64,000 nucleotides of DNA from Aestuariibaculum lutulentum. Its GTDB lineage: Bacteria; Bacteroidota; Bacteroidia; Flavobacteriales; Flavobacteriaceae. Under the pieces are notes generated by a model. The model was not told where the DNA came from, did not search any database, and was given only the letters and a program-made list of their open reading frames with translations. Within the stretch, counting starts at the first letter, position 1. Each line of letters starts with the position of its first letter. Positions 9,067 to 17,676 of the stretch are shown here, piece after piece. Position numbers and translations under genes: made by a program. Location of the stretch: NCBI RefSeq assembly GCF_032926325.1, contig NZ_CP136709.1:471501-535500 (forward strand), read 5' to 3'.

Positions 9067-9579
9067 ATGAATTTAAGAAAAAAACTTATTGAATGGTTGT
9101 TTAATATATCTCAGAAAGTATATACTGATATGTTTAAACATCATAAGCCTTGGGGAATAACCAAACATGACCTTCTTAACTACCCTAGCGACAGTATTGG
9201 AAAACATCTAGGTTTGTTTTTAGATCAGAATAATTTTGAATTAATTGCCAAAGTCGAACGCCATGATGCTTATCATACCATAACCGGATATAGCACTCTT
9301 GTAGAAGATGAAATTGCTTTACAGTGCCTTTGTTTTGGAAATGGTAAACGAAGTATTTATTTATATGGCGCCATGATTGTAGGCATTATCATTTTACCTG
9401 ATTACTTACCTTATTATTACAAATCATACAAATTAGGCCGCACCGCAAATTCCTTTCATCATTACGATTATAAAAAATTACTGCTTGTCAATATCCATGA
9501 CTTTAGAGAAGTTATTTTTTCTAAATCCTATTTCCAACATAAAATCTCATCTTATGAACAAGTTACATTTAAGCCTTAA
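9067..9579 (+). CDS. Coq4-family protein
   Basis: 170 residues. HDAYH is followed, 11 residues later, by Glu: this is the HDxxHx11E metal motif that defines Coq4 (ubiquinone-biosynthesis family). The flanking VERHDAYHTITGYST and the C-terminal LLVNIHDFRE are consistent with the family. In mitochondria Coq4 acts on the quinone head-group precursor. Flavobacteria use menaquinone, so the bacterial role here is unclear. A shared palindrome suggests control by the regulator upstream. Confidence 0.75.
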   Translation: MNLRKKLIEWLFNISQKVYTDMFKHHKPWGITKHDLLNYPSDSIGKHLGLFLDQNNFELIAKVERHDAYHTITGYSTLVEDEIALQCLCFGNGKRSIYLYGAMIVGIIILPDYLPYYYKSYKLGRTANSFHHYDYKKLLLVNIHDFREVIFSKSYFQHKISSYEQVTFKP

Positions 9580-9622
9580 AATTGCCCTTACCTTTTTTGG
9601 TATGGCACTATTCTATTTTTAA
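9554..9622 (+). CDS. Possible 22-residue membrane microprotein overlapping the coq4-like 3' end
   Basis: The frame reads MNKLHLSLKIALTFFGMALFYF then stop. It is one hydrophobic helix with a basic N-terminus, overlapping the last 26 bases of the Coq4-like gene in another frame. It could be a true coupled microprotein, a remnant of a longer gene, or chance in AT-rich DNA. Confidence 0.25.
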   Translation: MNKLHLSLKIALTFFGMALFYF

Positions 9623-9658
9623 TTCAGTTAATCATCAACAAAATAAAAGTTTTTAACC

Positions 9659-10315
9659 ATGAATAATCTCAAAACCTATATCTATAATCAATTTAATATT
9701 TTAGTCTTAATCAGTTTATCCGTGCTTTTTAGCATCGTGTTATTAATGATTAGAATCAAATTGAATCAATCTTTTTTCTATCTGTTTTTAATCTGGAATT
9801 TATTTTTAGCATGTATCCCATTTACTTTAACAAGCTACTTATCAACAAGACCAAAACAACACAAAGTTTCTTTTGCTTTATACTTTTTCACATGGCTTGC
9901 CTTTTTACCTAATGCGCCTTATATCATTACCGATTTTCTACATTTGCGATTCGGAGATTACCACTTGTTATGGTTAGATGTTTTAATGTTAGCTTCTTTC
10001 TCTGGAAACGGGGTTTTACTATTTCTTCTATCTGTAAAAGAGATGAAACATATACTCCTTCAACATTTTAGTGCTAATATGTCTAACTACATCATAACAT
10101 CTGTTTTTCCTTTAACAGCATTCGGTGTATACTTAGGTCGTTTTTTACGCTATAACTCATGGGAAATTATTCTAAACCCAATTGAATTATTTTTAGATAT
10201 TTTTAATATTACAACCAATCCAAATGTCCATTTTCAGGCTTGGATATTCACATTTGTATTCAGTATATTTTTAGGATTGCTATACTGGATTAATAATACC
10301 TTAAATAAAAACTAA
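9659..10315 (+). CDS. DUF1361 membrane protein
   Basis: 218 residues with about six or seven hydrophobic helices. The FFTWLAFLPNAPYIITDFLHL motif (LFLPNAPYIITDL is the family hallmark), then LGRFLRYNSWEIILNP (GxxLGRFLRWNSWD type), identify DUF1361. The biochemical role is unknown. It lies 79 bp after the Coq4-like gene and its stop overlaps the convergent SDR gene by 4 bp. Confidence 0.85.
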   Translation: MNNLKTYIYNQFNILVLISLSVLFSIVLLMIRIKLNQSFFYLFLIWNLFLACIPFTLTSYLSTRPKQHKVSFALYFFTWLAFLPNAPYIITDFLHLRFGDYHLLWLDVLMLASFSGNGVLLFLLSVKEMKHILLQHFSANMSNYIITSVFPLTAFGVYLGRFLRYNSWEIILNPIELFLDIFNITTNPNVHFQAWIFTFVFSIFLGLLYWINNTLNKN

Positions 10316-11097
10316 ACTGTTTCCCTGTTTTTTTCCTGAATTTTACGAACAATCGAAGTCGCTGTTCGTCTGGGCATAAATCGAGGAATTACGGCAAGAA
10401 ATTTATTGAATCTACCCGGAATAGCATAACTCTTACCATTCAGCATGGCTTTGTATCCGTAGGTAGCAACAGCTTTAGCACACCCCATATTAAAGGTAAT
10501 TTTATTGTCGCAGCTATCGGCTGAAACCGTTTGTTGAAAAGCTGTTTTTGTGGGCCCGGGACATAAAGCAGTTACTGTAACACCAGTGCCTTTTAGTTCA
10601 TTGGCAATCGCCTCAGAAAAGGACAACATATATCCTTTTGATGCATAATAAATTGACATTAATGGTCCCGGCTGAAAAGCTGCCAGGGAAGACATGTTCA
10701 AAATGCGCCCTGAACCACGCTTTACCATACCCTCTAACATGAGTTTCGTTAAATGGGTGGTAGCCAAAATATGCACGTGTAACATAGCCAACTCCCGTTC
10801 CCAATCGGTATCTACAAATGACCCGAAGAGTCCGAAACCAGCATTATTAACCAAAACATCAACTGTAATGTCATTAATTGCTTTCATAATTTCTGCTGCA
10901 ACATTGGGTTGACTCAAATCCTTAGTTAAAACATCAACCTTACAATTGTAGGTTTCTTGAATATGGTTTTGAGCTTGAATTAGGTTCTGACTGTTAATAT
11001 CTATTAAAATCAAATCATATCCATCGTTAGCTAATAGTAATGAAAGTTCGTAACCTAAGCCCGAAGCTGCTCCGGTTATTAATGCAGTTTTTGTCAT
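10312..11097 (-). CDS. Short-chain dehydrogenase/reductase (SDR)
   Basis: 261 residues of classical SDR form. The cofactor motif is TGAASGLG (8-15), NNAG is at 84-87, the catalytic Ser is about 137, and YxxxK is at 150-154. The C-terminal LCPGPTKTAF is the usual SDR loop. The acidic residue after the second beta strand (LIDINS) hints at NAD(H) preference. Substrate cannot be inferred. It lies 37 bp downstream of the dehydrogenase-like gene at 11135-12346 and may be co-transcribed with it. Confidence 0.9.
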   Translation of the reverse strand: MTKTALITGAASGLGYELSLLLANDGYDLILIDINSQNLIQAQNHIQETYNCKVDVLTKDLSQPNVAAEIMKAINDITVDVLVNNAGFGLFGSFVDTDWERELAMLHVHILATTHLTKLMLEGMVKRGSGRILNMSSLAAFQPGPLMSIYYASKGYMLSFSEAIANELKGTGVTVTALCPGPTKTAFQQTVSADSCDNKITFNMGCAKAVATYGYKAMLNGKSYAIPGRFNKFLAVIPRFMPRRTATSIVRKIQEKNRETV

Positions 11098-11134
11098 AAA
11101 TTTTTAAAATAATTGGGGCGTTAAAAGGCTAAAT

Positions 11135-12346
11135 CTAATGTTTTCCATTCACATAATCCTGTAAATACGAAAAACGTTGAGTTAATTTGCCATTTTCGGT
11201 GATTTTTGCGCGTTGCAATACACCATCCTTATCGTTGTTGAAAAATGCCGGGATAACATGCTGCAAAAACATTTCTCCAAAGCCTTCACTGGCATCTTTT
11301 GGCAATTCACAAGGTAAATTATCTACTGCCATAACGGCTATAGCTCCTGGACTTATATAATCGGTTTCAGACTCGGTTTGTGGATCGTAACCATAAATAG
11401 GATTGGCTATGGTTGACGCTCTCAATGTAGTTGCCACTGGCCCGTCGACATCACAGCTAATATCTGCCACTACTGCTATTTTAAAATCATTAGATTTCAC
11501 ATCATCACGGGTATATAAAAATGGTGCACCATCTCCATAAAAATGACCAGCGATATAGAAATCGGTCTCCTTTGCAAAGCGCATAAAATCGGATTGATAA
11601 GCTTCAGGATGATTAAAAAAGTCGAAATTATCAATCACTTGTCCGTCTCTTCGTTTGTTATAATCTAAAACATCTATTTTACAATACACCGGTTCGGTGA
11701 ATGTTTTATTTAAATAGTCCTCTACAGAAACCTGTTTAATCTCCATAGCTTCTAACATTTCCTGTGAACCATTTGCCACCTTTCCACTACCCGTCAACAA
11801 GATTTTTATATTAGGAAGTTTTAATGTTTTTAATTGCTGAACGAGTTCTTCCTGATTTGTCAAGGTCCCAGCTTTAGGCAGTTCCCATAAATTATATTTC
11901 AATCCCCAGGTTCTAAATCCATTGTAGGTTCCTACAATTCCTGCATAACGTCCGAAACCAATTAATCTAAAGCCTTTCTCATTAACTATGGTTTCATGAT
12001 CGTAAAGTTCGATGTTCTTTTCTAAAATGGCCTGAAGCAGTTTTCGGTTATAGGGTTGCTTTTTTATGGTATGCGAAAAGAAAAAGTACTTTTTGTCAGG
12101 TACCAAAGCATCAATGGGCACTTCCTTTACACCAATAAACACATCGCAGTCAGACACATCGTTAGTAACCTCAAATCCCATTTCTTTATATTCTACATCA
12201 GGAAACACTCGAATATCTGAAGCTTCGACTTTAAAGATGGCATCAGGAAATTGGGCTTTAGCTTCGGTTAATTTTGATGGAGAAAATACCACACGACGGT
12301 CTGGTGGGTTTTTACGTTCTTTTATAATAGCAAATGTTATAGGCAT
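11135..12346 (-). CDS. Saccharopine/alanine dehydrogenase-like NAD(P)-dependent oxidoreductase
   Basis: 403 residues. The N-terminal domain AIIKERKNPPDRRVVFSP is the alanine dehydrogenase/PNT substrate-binding type. It includes SHTIKKQPYNRKLLQAILEKNIELYDHE and IGFGRYAGIVGTYNG, as in lysine-forming saccharopine dehydrogenase (Lys1) relatives. A dinucleotide-binding motif, ILLTGSGKVANGSQEML, follows. Bacteroidetes commonly carry such a Lys1-like protein without a fungal lysine pathway, so the substrate is uncertain. The first gene of a two-gene minus-strand unit with the SDR. Confidence 0.75.
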   Translation of the reverse strand: MPITFAIIKERKNPPDRRVVFSPSKLTEAKAQFPDAIFKVEASDIRVFPDVEYKEMGFEVTNDVSDCDVFIGVKEVPIDALVPDKKYFFFSHTIKKQPYNRKLLQAILEKNIELYDHETIVNEKGFRLIGFGRYAGIVGTYNGFRTWGLKYNLWELPKAGTLTNQEELVQQLKTLKLPNIKILLTGSGKVANGSQEMLEAMEIKQVSVEDYLNKTFTEPVYCKIDVLDYNKRRDGQVIDNFDFFNHPEAYQSDFMRFAKETDFYIAGHFYGDGAPFLYTRDDVKSNDFKIAVVADISCDVDGPVATTLRASTIANPIYGYDPQTESETDYISPGAIAVMAVDNLPCELPKDASEGFGEMFLQHVIPAFFNNDKDGVLQRAKITENGKLTQRFSYLQDYVNGKH

Positions 12347-12427
12347 AAACTACTGGTTTATTTGGTATTTAAGTTTAGTTGAAAATGAATTTGGAATAAT
12401 TCTTGCTCTAAAATAGGTGGATTATTA

Positions 12428-12455
12428 TTGAATTACAAAGTTTTTGATAACTTTG
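12428..12455 (+). promoter_or_regulatory. Promoter upstream of ssrA
   Basis: TTG at 12428-12430 and TAACTTTG at 12448-12455, with 17 bases between, match the Bacteroidetes TTG / TAnnTTTG promoter. Transcription would begin near 12460, about 95 bases before mature tmRNA, and run through the GC-rich segment described next. Confidence 0.55.
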
Positions 12456-12460
12456 CGTTC

Positions 12461-12546
12461 GCGTTAAGGATTAAGGCATTGTTGGAGCACCTTGAAAAGA
12501 GCGACTGCCGAAAGCCTGACCCGACAGGGTAACGCCATACTTATTA
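12461..12546 (+). ncRNA. Unidentified structured segment in the ssrA 5' leader
   Basis: This stretch is distinctly more GC-rich than its AT-rich surroundings. GCGTTA (12461-12466) can pair with TAACGC (12530-12535), and CCTG (12515-12518) with CAGG (12525-12528). It starts directly after a strong promoter and lacks a convincing ORF. It could be a separate small RNA, a regulatory leader, or a processed part of pre-tmRNA. It lacks the GGTCAGG/GGAAG/AGCAGCC signature of the signal-recognition-particle RNA. Confidence 0.35.
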
Positions 12547-12556
12547 CATTAATACT

Positions 12557-12950
12557 GGGGTCGACTGGTTTTGACAGCGAGATTAATTGAACGGTAAGCA
12601 CGTCGTGTAATGATTTTGAAACACGTTAAAGGCTAAATCAAACTTTAAACGGCGAGAATAACTACGCTTTAGCTGCTTAATTCTGAATTATAGTAAGATT
12701 GCCTAGGCGCACAAGGTGCGCAAGCTAAATGTCTCCGGAAAGCCTTGGTTAACGGCGTTCCTTTTAGAGGCATCGTAAATGTTGACATAGATTGGGTCCT
12801 GCTTCGATGCCCTTTCGAAACTTAAGAAGCTAAGCTAATAAGTAGGTTGTCTTTAACCAGCTTTTAGTCGAAAACTTAAGAAAAGAATAAACGTGTAGAA
12901 AGCCCTTTGGTTACTTGTTTGGACGAGAGTTCGATTCTCTCCGACTCCAC
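12557..12950 (+). ncRNA. ssrA: Transfer-messenger RNA (tmRNA)
   Basis: The 5' end GGGGTCG pairs with CGACTCC at the 3' end, and GAGAGTTCGATTCTCTC forms the T-arm. The internal reading frame at about 12650-12679 encodes GENNYALAA and stop, the expected proteolysis tag. tmRNA rescues ribosomes stalled on broken mRNA together with SmpB. The full CCA end is not encoded; the DNA continues CAC-TTA. Its 3' end is the left border of the island, a common integration target. Confidence 0.97.
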
Positions 12951-13027
12951 TTAAAAAACCCATAAAACATTAATAATTAATGTTTTATGGGTTTTTATTT
13001 CATACAATTGTACGATTTATGTACGAT
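12943..13027. repeat. Candidate attL: ssrA 3' end, hairpin and direct repeats
   Basis: Begins with GACTCCACT at the tmRNA 3' end, then the hairpin, then two copies of TGTACGAT 11 bases apart (13009-13016, 13020-13027). The right end of the island (23449-23523) repeats the same order: GACTCCACT, a hairpin with a CCC/GGG stem, and two TGACAAT copies 12 bases apart. That supports integration at ssrA. Confidence 0.5.
12954..12996. terminator. Perfect hairpin terminator of ssrA
   Basis: A 43-base sequence with 21-base perfectly complementary arms and a single central base, starting 4 bases after tmRNA and ending in a T run. A-runs on the left make it potentially bidirectional. Confidence 0.85.
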
Positions 13028-13268
13028 ACAACTAATTAAAACACACCGAAATTAATTATTTTTAAACACCACTGTAATACTTTAATGAAATTAAAATCTC
13101 CATTTAATTTTAAAAAATATCAATAGATTTGTCCTTGTCAAATATAAATTCTAAAAATTTCAAAACAGCTAGAGTTTTGAAAAAATATTGGTTTATAAAA
13201 TTTTTTAATCCCAATATTACAAGTAAATTAAATAAGTCTAGAAACAAAAAACAAATACTACTCAAATA
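13028..13268. other. AT-rich spacer before the restriction operon
   Basis: Together with the att region this leaves 318 bases without a gene after ssrA. The stretch is very AT-rich and I see no ORF, RNA or integrase gene. It presumably holds the promoter of the restriction-modification operon, but no exact TAnnTTTG box is evident. Confidence 0.5.
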
Positions 13269-14921
13269 ATGACTGATACAATTTCAAAACCATATAAAGT
13301 TGATGATTTAGTCCAATCATTTGAGGAGCAACTAGAACTGTTTTTTTCAAAAAATTTTGAATCCAAATCAAAAACTCCTGAATTAGATGAAAATCTTGGG
13401 CAAGTATTCACCTCTCCTGTACTAGCTAAATTTATGATTAGCCTTTTTAAGGAGAAAATTCAATCAAATTCAAAAATACTTGATCCTTGTATAGGTCCAA
13501 ATACGTTTTTCAAATTACTACCCATAGAAGTTTCAAATTGCTTTTTGAAAGGTATTGAAATTGATAAAAGTCTTATAAACGATGAGATTGAAAAATTCTA
13601 TAACAACTCAAAAAGAACACTGATTAAAGGAAGTTTTTTTGACTTAGATTCTAAGGAAAAGTTTGACCTAATAATTCAAAACCCTCCATATGTGAGACAA
13701 GAATTGTTAGCAAATGGAGTGAATTCAAAATCAAATATTAAAAACGACCTTTCAATAAATTATTCATCAATTCCATCTCAATCAAATTTGTACATCTATT
13801 TTTTACTTAAAAGTATTTTACATCTGAATGATAATGGAATAATGGTAGCTGTAATTTATGACAGTTGGCTTTACAGTAGTTTCGGAAAATTTTTAAAGAA
13901 CTCATTTCTAAAATTAGGCCATTTAGAAAGCATTTATCACTTTAAAAAAAGTGCTTTTGATAATGCTGATGTTGGAGCAACTGTAATCAAGTTTATTAAG
14001 AAGAAAAATAATCGAAAATCAACTTCATATTATTCTTTAAACGATTTAAATGATTTAAAAACATACAATGGACTTAAGGACAAACCTCTTAAACTCGACT
14101 CCAAAGAATTTTTAGCTTATTCATTTAACAATACTAGTGTAATAAATTTTAAATCTAATTTATTTAAACCTCTTAAGTCAATTGTTTCTAAATCTATACA
14201 ACGCGGCACATCTGCTATTGTAAATAATTATTTTATTTTTTCAGAAAAAATATATCCAGAACTCAAACCCATAGTCAAGAATATTTCTAAAATAAAAACT
14301 TATAAAATAGCTGAGGATAATTCATATATCTTAGCTTTAAATAATTCAATTTCGGATAAGACAAAACAATATCTAAATTCTGTAAAAAACAATATTCTTA
14401 ACGCGCCAGAAGATAAATACAAGGCTGTTAAACAAGATATTGCACAAAACAAAAAATGGTATCAGGTTAAAATAAAATCATCTGGGAATTTTATTTTCAA
14501 TTACTATTTAAGGAACAATATCGATTTTATTTACAACCCAAATAAACACCTTTCTTCTGATAATTTCTATTCTGTAAATATTGAACAATCAGAGTTAGCA
14601 TATTTAGCTATATTAAACTCATCGTTTACTAGATTAAATATTTTAAATAATTCTAGAAGTCAAGGTAACGGTTTAAGAAAAATACAACTTTATGAATTTA
14701 AAGAAGTTAAAGTCATTGATATAAAAAATATCTCAAGTGAAACCATCAAAGAACTTGAAGGATTAGGTAAATCATTAATGACTTCGAATCGATATGACAA
14801 CCAACAAAATGAAATAATTAAGCAAATTGATTCAATTTTATTGAATGAATATAACAATTACAATAACTCCTCTATTGGGATTGATGAGTTGATAAATGAA
14901 TTAAAAGAATACATCAAATAA
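13269..14921 (+). CDS. N6-adenine DNA methyltransferase, M.Eco57I-like
   Basis: 550 residues, close to the length of M.Eco57I. Motif X/N-terminal GQVFTSP is at 44-50, motif I ILDPCIGPNTF at 70-80, and catalytic motif IV QNPPYVR at about 137-143, the NPPY of adenine-N6 methylases. The C-terminal 250 residues, rich in Lys and Asn, have no motif I recognise and are likely target recognition. The stop is one base from the start of the fused restriction-modification gene. It should protect host DNA from that enzyme. Confidence 0.9.
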   Translation: MTDTISKPYKVDDLVQSFEEQLELFFSKNFESKSKTPELDENLGQVFTSPVLAKFMISLFKEKIQSNSKILDPCIGPNTFFKLLPIEVSNCFLKGIEIDKSLINDEIEKFYNNSKRTLIKGSFFDLDSKEKFDLIIQNPPYVRQELLANGVNSKSNIKNDLSINYSSIPSQSNLYIYFLLKSILHLNDNGIMVAVIYDSWLYSSFGKFLKNSFLKLGHLESIYHFKKSAFDNADVGATVIKFIKKKNNRKSTSYYSLNDLNDLKTYNGLKDKPLKLDSKEFLAYSFNNTSVINFKSNLFKPLKSIVSKSIQRGTSAIVNNYFIFSEKIYPELKPIVKNISKIKTYKIAEDNSYILALNNSISDKTKQYLNSVKNNILNAPEDKYKAVKQDIAQNKKWYQVKIKSSGNFIFNYYLRNNIDFIYNPNKHLSSDNFYSVNIEQSELAYLAILNSSFTRLNILNNSRSQGNGLRKIQLYEFKEVKVIDIKNISSETIKELEGLGKSLMTSNRYDNQQNEIIKQIDSILLNEYNNYNNSSIGIDELINELKEYIK

Positions 14922-14922
14922 T

Positions 14923-17676
14923 ATGATAAACCTATGGTATGACTCTGATGAAGTTCAAGGCTTTCATCCAGTTGTTAAGACTGCAATAGAAAACGCTATA
15001 ACAAATTGTGGTTATGACTCTTTATTAGAGTTAGAGCATCACCCTCCGATTCCAAATAGTACAATTGTTCCAGACTTTGCGATTAAGCTAAAGTCTAATA
15101 ATAGATACATTTTTGTAATTGAAGTAAAAAAGACAGCACGCGATATAACATCTCAGAGGTTTCAAAATCAATCTAGAAACTACGTGACAGACCTTGCTAC
15201 TAATTGGGCTCCAAATTATCCGAAATACTTTTGTTTAACAAATATTGAAGAATTAATTCTTTTTGCCGACAGACAAGGACCAATATCAACTTGTATTTTA
15301 AAAGGAAATCCTAAATCACACACTCGTTTCAATCCTCAAACTCGAGATGCTACAAAAACTAGTAATGAGTTTCAATCAACTTTCGAGCAACTTTTACCGA
15401 TTATTTATAATAGGACACAACCCGATTGGGATAATAATTGGCAACCAATTATTGATTCATTTTATCAAAATTTCCAAAGTGTTAGTAGTAGTTTACCCCA
15501 TAACAAAGAGTTATCTGATGAACTGTCATTATATGAACTTTTTAGACTTCTAGCATTTACTTATTTGAAAGATTATTATAATCAGACTAATAATCCCAAT
15601 CAAAGTTATTTTAGAACTTTTCCACCTGCTAGTGATAACCTACAAAATTTCAGGAGCAAACTATCCAATAATTATAATAGAGTAATACAACTTGATTTTA
15701 ATCAGGTGTTTTCCAATCATCCAAATTCAGCAGACAGAATTTTTCCAGAAAATTTTAGTGCTTCTATTTTACAATATTTCAAGAATACAATCCAAGCCTT
15801 AAATAACTTTGGCTCACAAGCTGTTTCTGACAATCCTTTACCAGAATACATATTCAACCTATTGACTTCGAAAGTTTATGACAAACAAACACTTCATAAG
15901 AAAGGTAAAATAATGTCAGACACAGAATTGTCCATTTTACTGGCAACTGTAACAATCGAAAACACAGATTCAATCGTCATTGACCCTTGTTCTGGAGATG
16001 GTGCTTTATTGGATGCAGCTTATGATTATTTAAATATTCTTAACCTTTCAAACAATGGTGTTGCGAAAAGTCATAATCAACTACTTAATCAAGTTTCAGG
16101 CATTGAATATGACCCTTTTTTAGCTCAATTAGCAACATTTAGATTGGTTTCCAAAAACCTTTCTGGTGTTGATAATAGTACTAATGCAAATATTCAAACC
16201 GGTAATGCATTTACTAAACCAAATAGTTCTGCCTTTGATGTCCTGTTAATGAATCCTCCGTTTTTAAGAAACGATAACCCAGATGCACCAATAACAATTG
16301 CAGATAAAGCCTTAATGAATAATGCAATAACAAGTAATGGGCTATCAAACTTTGTTACTCTAGCTTCTCAACCAAATTTATATTTCTACTTTGTAAATTA
16401 TACTTGGCACTATTTAAATCCTCAAGGAAGAGCTGGTTTAATATTAATGGCCAAATTCTTAAACAACGAAGAAGGAGAACATTTAAAACAATTTATTTTA
16501 GACAAAGTAGATGCAATTATTTTATATCCGAGAAATTATTTTGAAGATTTCAAAGTTACAACTGTAATAACTGTATTAAGTAAACAGCCTACCAACGAAA
16601 TAAAGTTTTTAAGGATAATAAATCCAGATTTATTATCACGACCAGATGATATAAAATCCATTATTTCTTCGAATACAACAACAACGATTAATTCTGATTA
16701 TACTTTAAAAGTAACTGATAGAAGCATTAGCCCTTCAGGTAATTGGAAAATGTATTTTAACGATCCTGAAGGTAAATTTCAAGATTTAGATTCTCTAACA
16801 TTTTTAGAACCTTTAGATACCTTTTTCACTGTTAAAAAGCGTGGAGGTGCAGAAAATAGTGGAGGTTCTTCGATTATTTTTCCTGATTTTAATGAGTTGC
16901 CATATTCTGGCATTGATAATTCTAATAAAGGCTTTGGCATAAAAAATAGTAGAAGTGCAAGAAAATTAATTTTAGATCAATCAAATTTAGAAGAGGAACC
17001 TGCAATACATTTCCCAAGTAGATATGATGACAATTCAAGTAATGGATTAGATGTGATGCATCAAACTGACACATCTCTTAATGCAGTTTTCAATACCAAT
17101 AATATTCCCAATCCTTCGAGATGGAAAAGAATAGTGAATGCAGCATTTAGAAATAAAGTTTCATTTGACATATTAATTCCTAGAGCGGAAAGAACCAAAC
17201 ATTCTTGCTATTATAATCCTATCTCTTCTCCAGTAGTACTAACAACTAATTTTTTCTATTTATCAGGTTTTCAAAATGGAAATACCGACTCTACAATATC
17301 TTTAGAAAATCAAATAAAATTTATAACAGCTTATTTAAATTCTTGCTTTGGTCAAATACAATTCGAAATACATTCAAACAACCATGAAGGAATGAGAAAA
17401 CTTGAAGGGTTCCACATAGACGAATTAAAAGTGCCTGACTTAAGACTTTTGTCTAAAACAGAAATTGATACGGTGGTCACCGCATTTGAAAATTTAAGTA
17501 CTCAAAATATAACAGTTAGCGGAGATGAAGGATTATCAACTCAAAGAAGGCAATTAGATGAGGAAATAGCGAAAATAATTTATACCAAAAACAATTTAGG
17601 ATTTAGTTCAAGTATTCAATTAACGAATTTCTTCGAACTCTTTTTAGCTGACCTAGTAGAAGATAGAAGATTATGA
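14923..17676 (+). CDS. Type IIG-like fused restriction endonuclease/adenine methyltransferase
   Basis: 917 residues. The N-terminal nuclease has a PD-(D/E)xK pattern: PDFAI with Asp51, then FVIEVKK with Glu67 and Lys69. A helical linker follows. Then comes a methyltransferase domain with motif I DPCSGDGALLDAA (354 on) and motif IV NPPF (444-447), and a C-terminal region that probably reads the target. This single-chain layout is that of RM.Eco57I-type enzymes. The last bases overlap the next gene as ATGA, so the C5 methyltransferase is probably made in step with it. Confidence 0.88.
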   Translation: MINLWYDSDEVQGFHPVVKTAIENAITNCGYDSLLELEHHPPIPNSTIVPDFAIKLKSNNRYIFVIEVKKTARDITSQRFQNQSRNYVTDLATNWAPNYPKYFCLTNIEELILFADRQGPISTCILKGNPKSHTRFNPQTRDATKTSNEFQSTFEQLLPIIYNRTQPDWDNNWQPIIDSFYQNFQSVSSSLPHNKELSDELSLYELFRLLAFTYLKDYYNQTNNPNQSYFRTFPPASDNLQNFRSKLSNNYNRVIQLDFNQVFSNHPNSADRIFPENFSASILQYFKNTIQALNNFGSQAVSDNPLPEYIFNLLTSKVYDKQTLHKKGKIMSDTELSILLATVTIENTDSIVIDPCSGDGALLDAAYDYLNILNLSNNGVAKSHNQLLNQVSGIEYDPFLAQLATFRLVSKNLSGVDNSTNANIQTGNAFTKPNSSAFDVLLMNPPFLRNDNPDAPITIADKALMNNAITSNGLSNFVTLASQPNLYFYFVNYTWHYLNPQGRAGLILMAKFLNNEEGEHLKQFILDKVDAIILYPRNYFEDFKVTTVITVLSKQPTNEIKFLRIINPDLLSRPDDIKSIISSNTTTTINSDYTLKVTDRSISPSGNWKMYFNDPEGKFQDLDSLTFLEPLDTFFTVKKRGGAENSGGSSIIFPDFNELPYSGIDNSNKGFGIKNSRSARKLILDQSNLEEEPAIHFPSRYDDNSSNGLDVMHQTDTSLNAVFNTNNIPNPSRWKRIVNAAFRNKVSFDILIPRAERTKHSCYYNPISSPVVLTTNFFYLSGFQNGNTDSTISLENQIKFITAYLNSCFGQIQFEIHSNNHEGMRKLEGFHIDELKVPDLRLLSKTEIDTVVTAFENLSTQNITVSGDEGLSTQRRQLDEEIAKIIYTKNNLGFSSSIQLTNFFELFLADLVEDRRL

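Noticed and set aside
12461..12532. Short ORF (ALLEHLEKSDCRKPDPTG) in the ssrA leader
   Set aside because: It has no ATG start in the transcribed leader and the segment looks structural. It cannot be supported as coding.
12461..12546. Signal-recognition-particle RNA (ffs) before ssrA
   Set aside because: The conserved apical signature GGTCAGG, GGAAG, AGCAGCC is absent on both strands.
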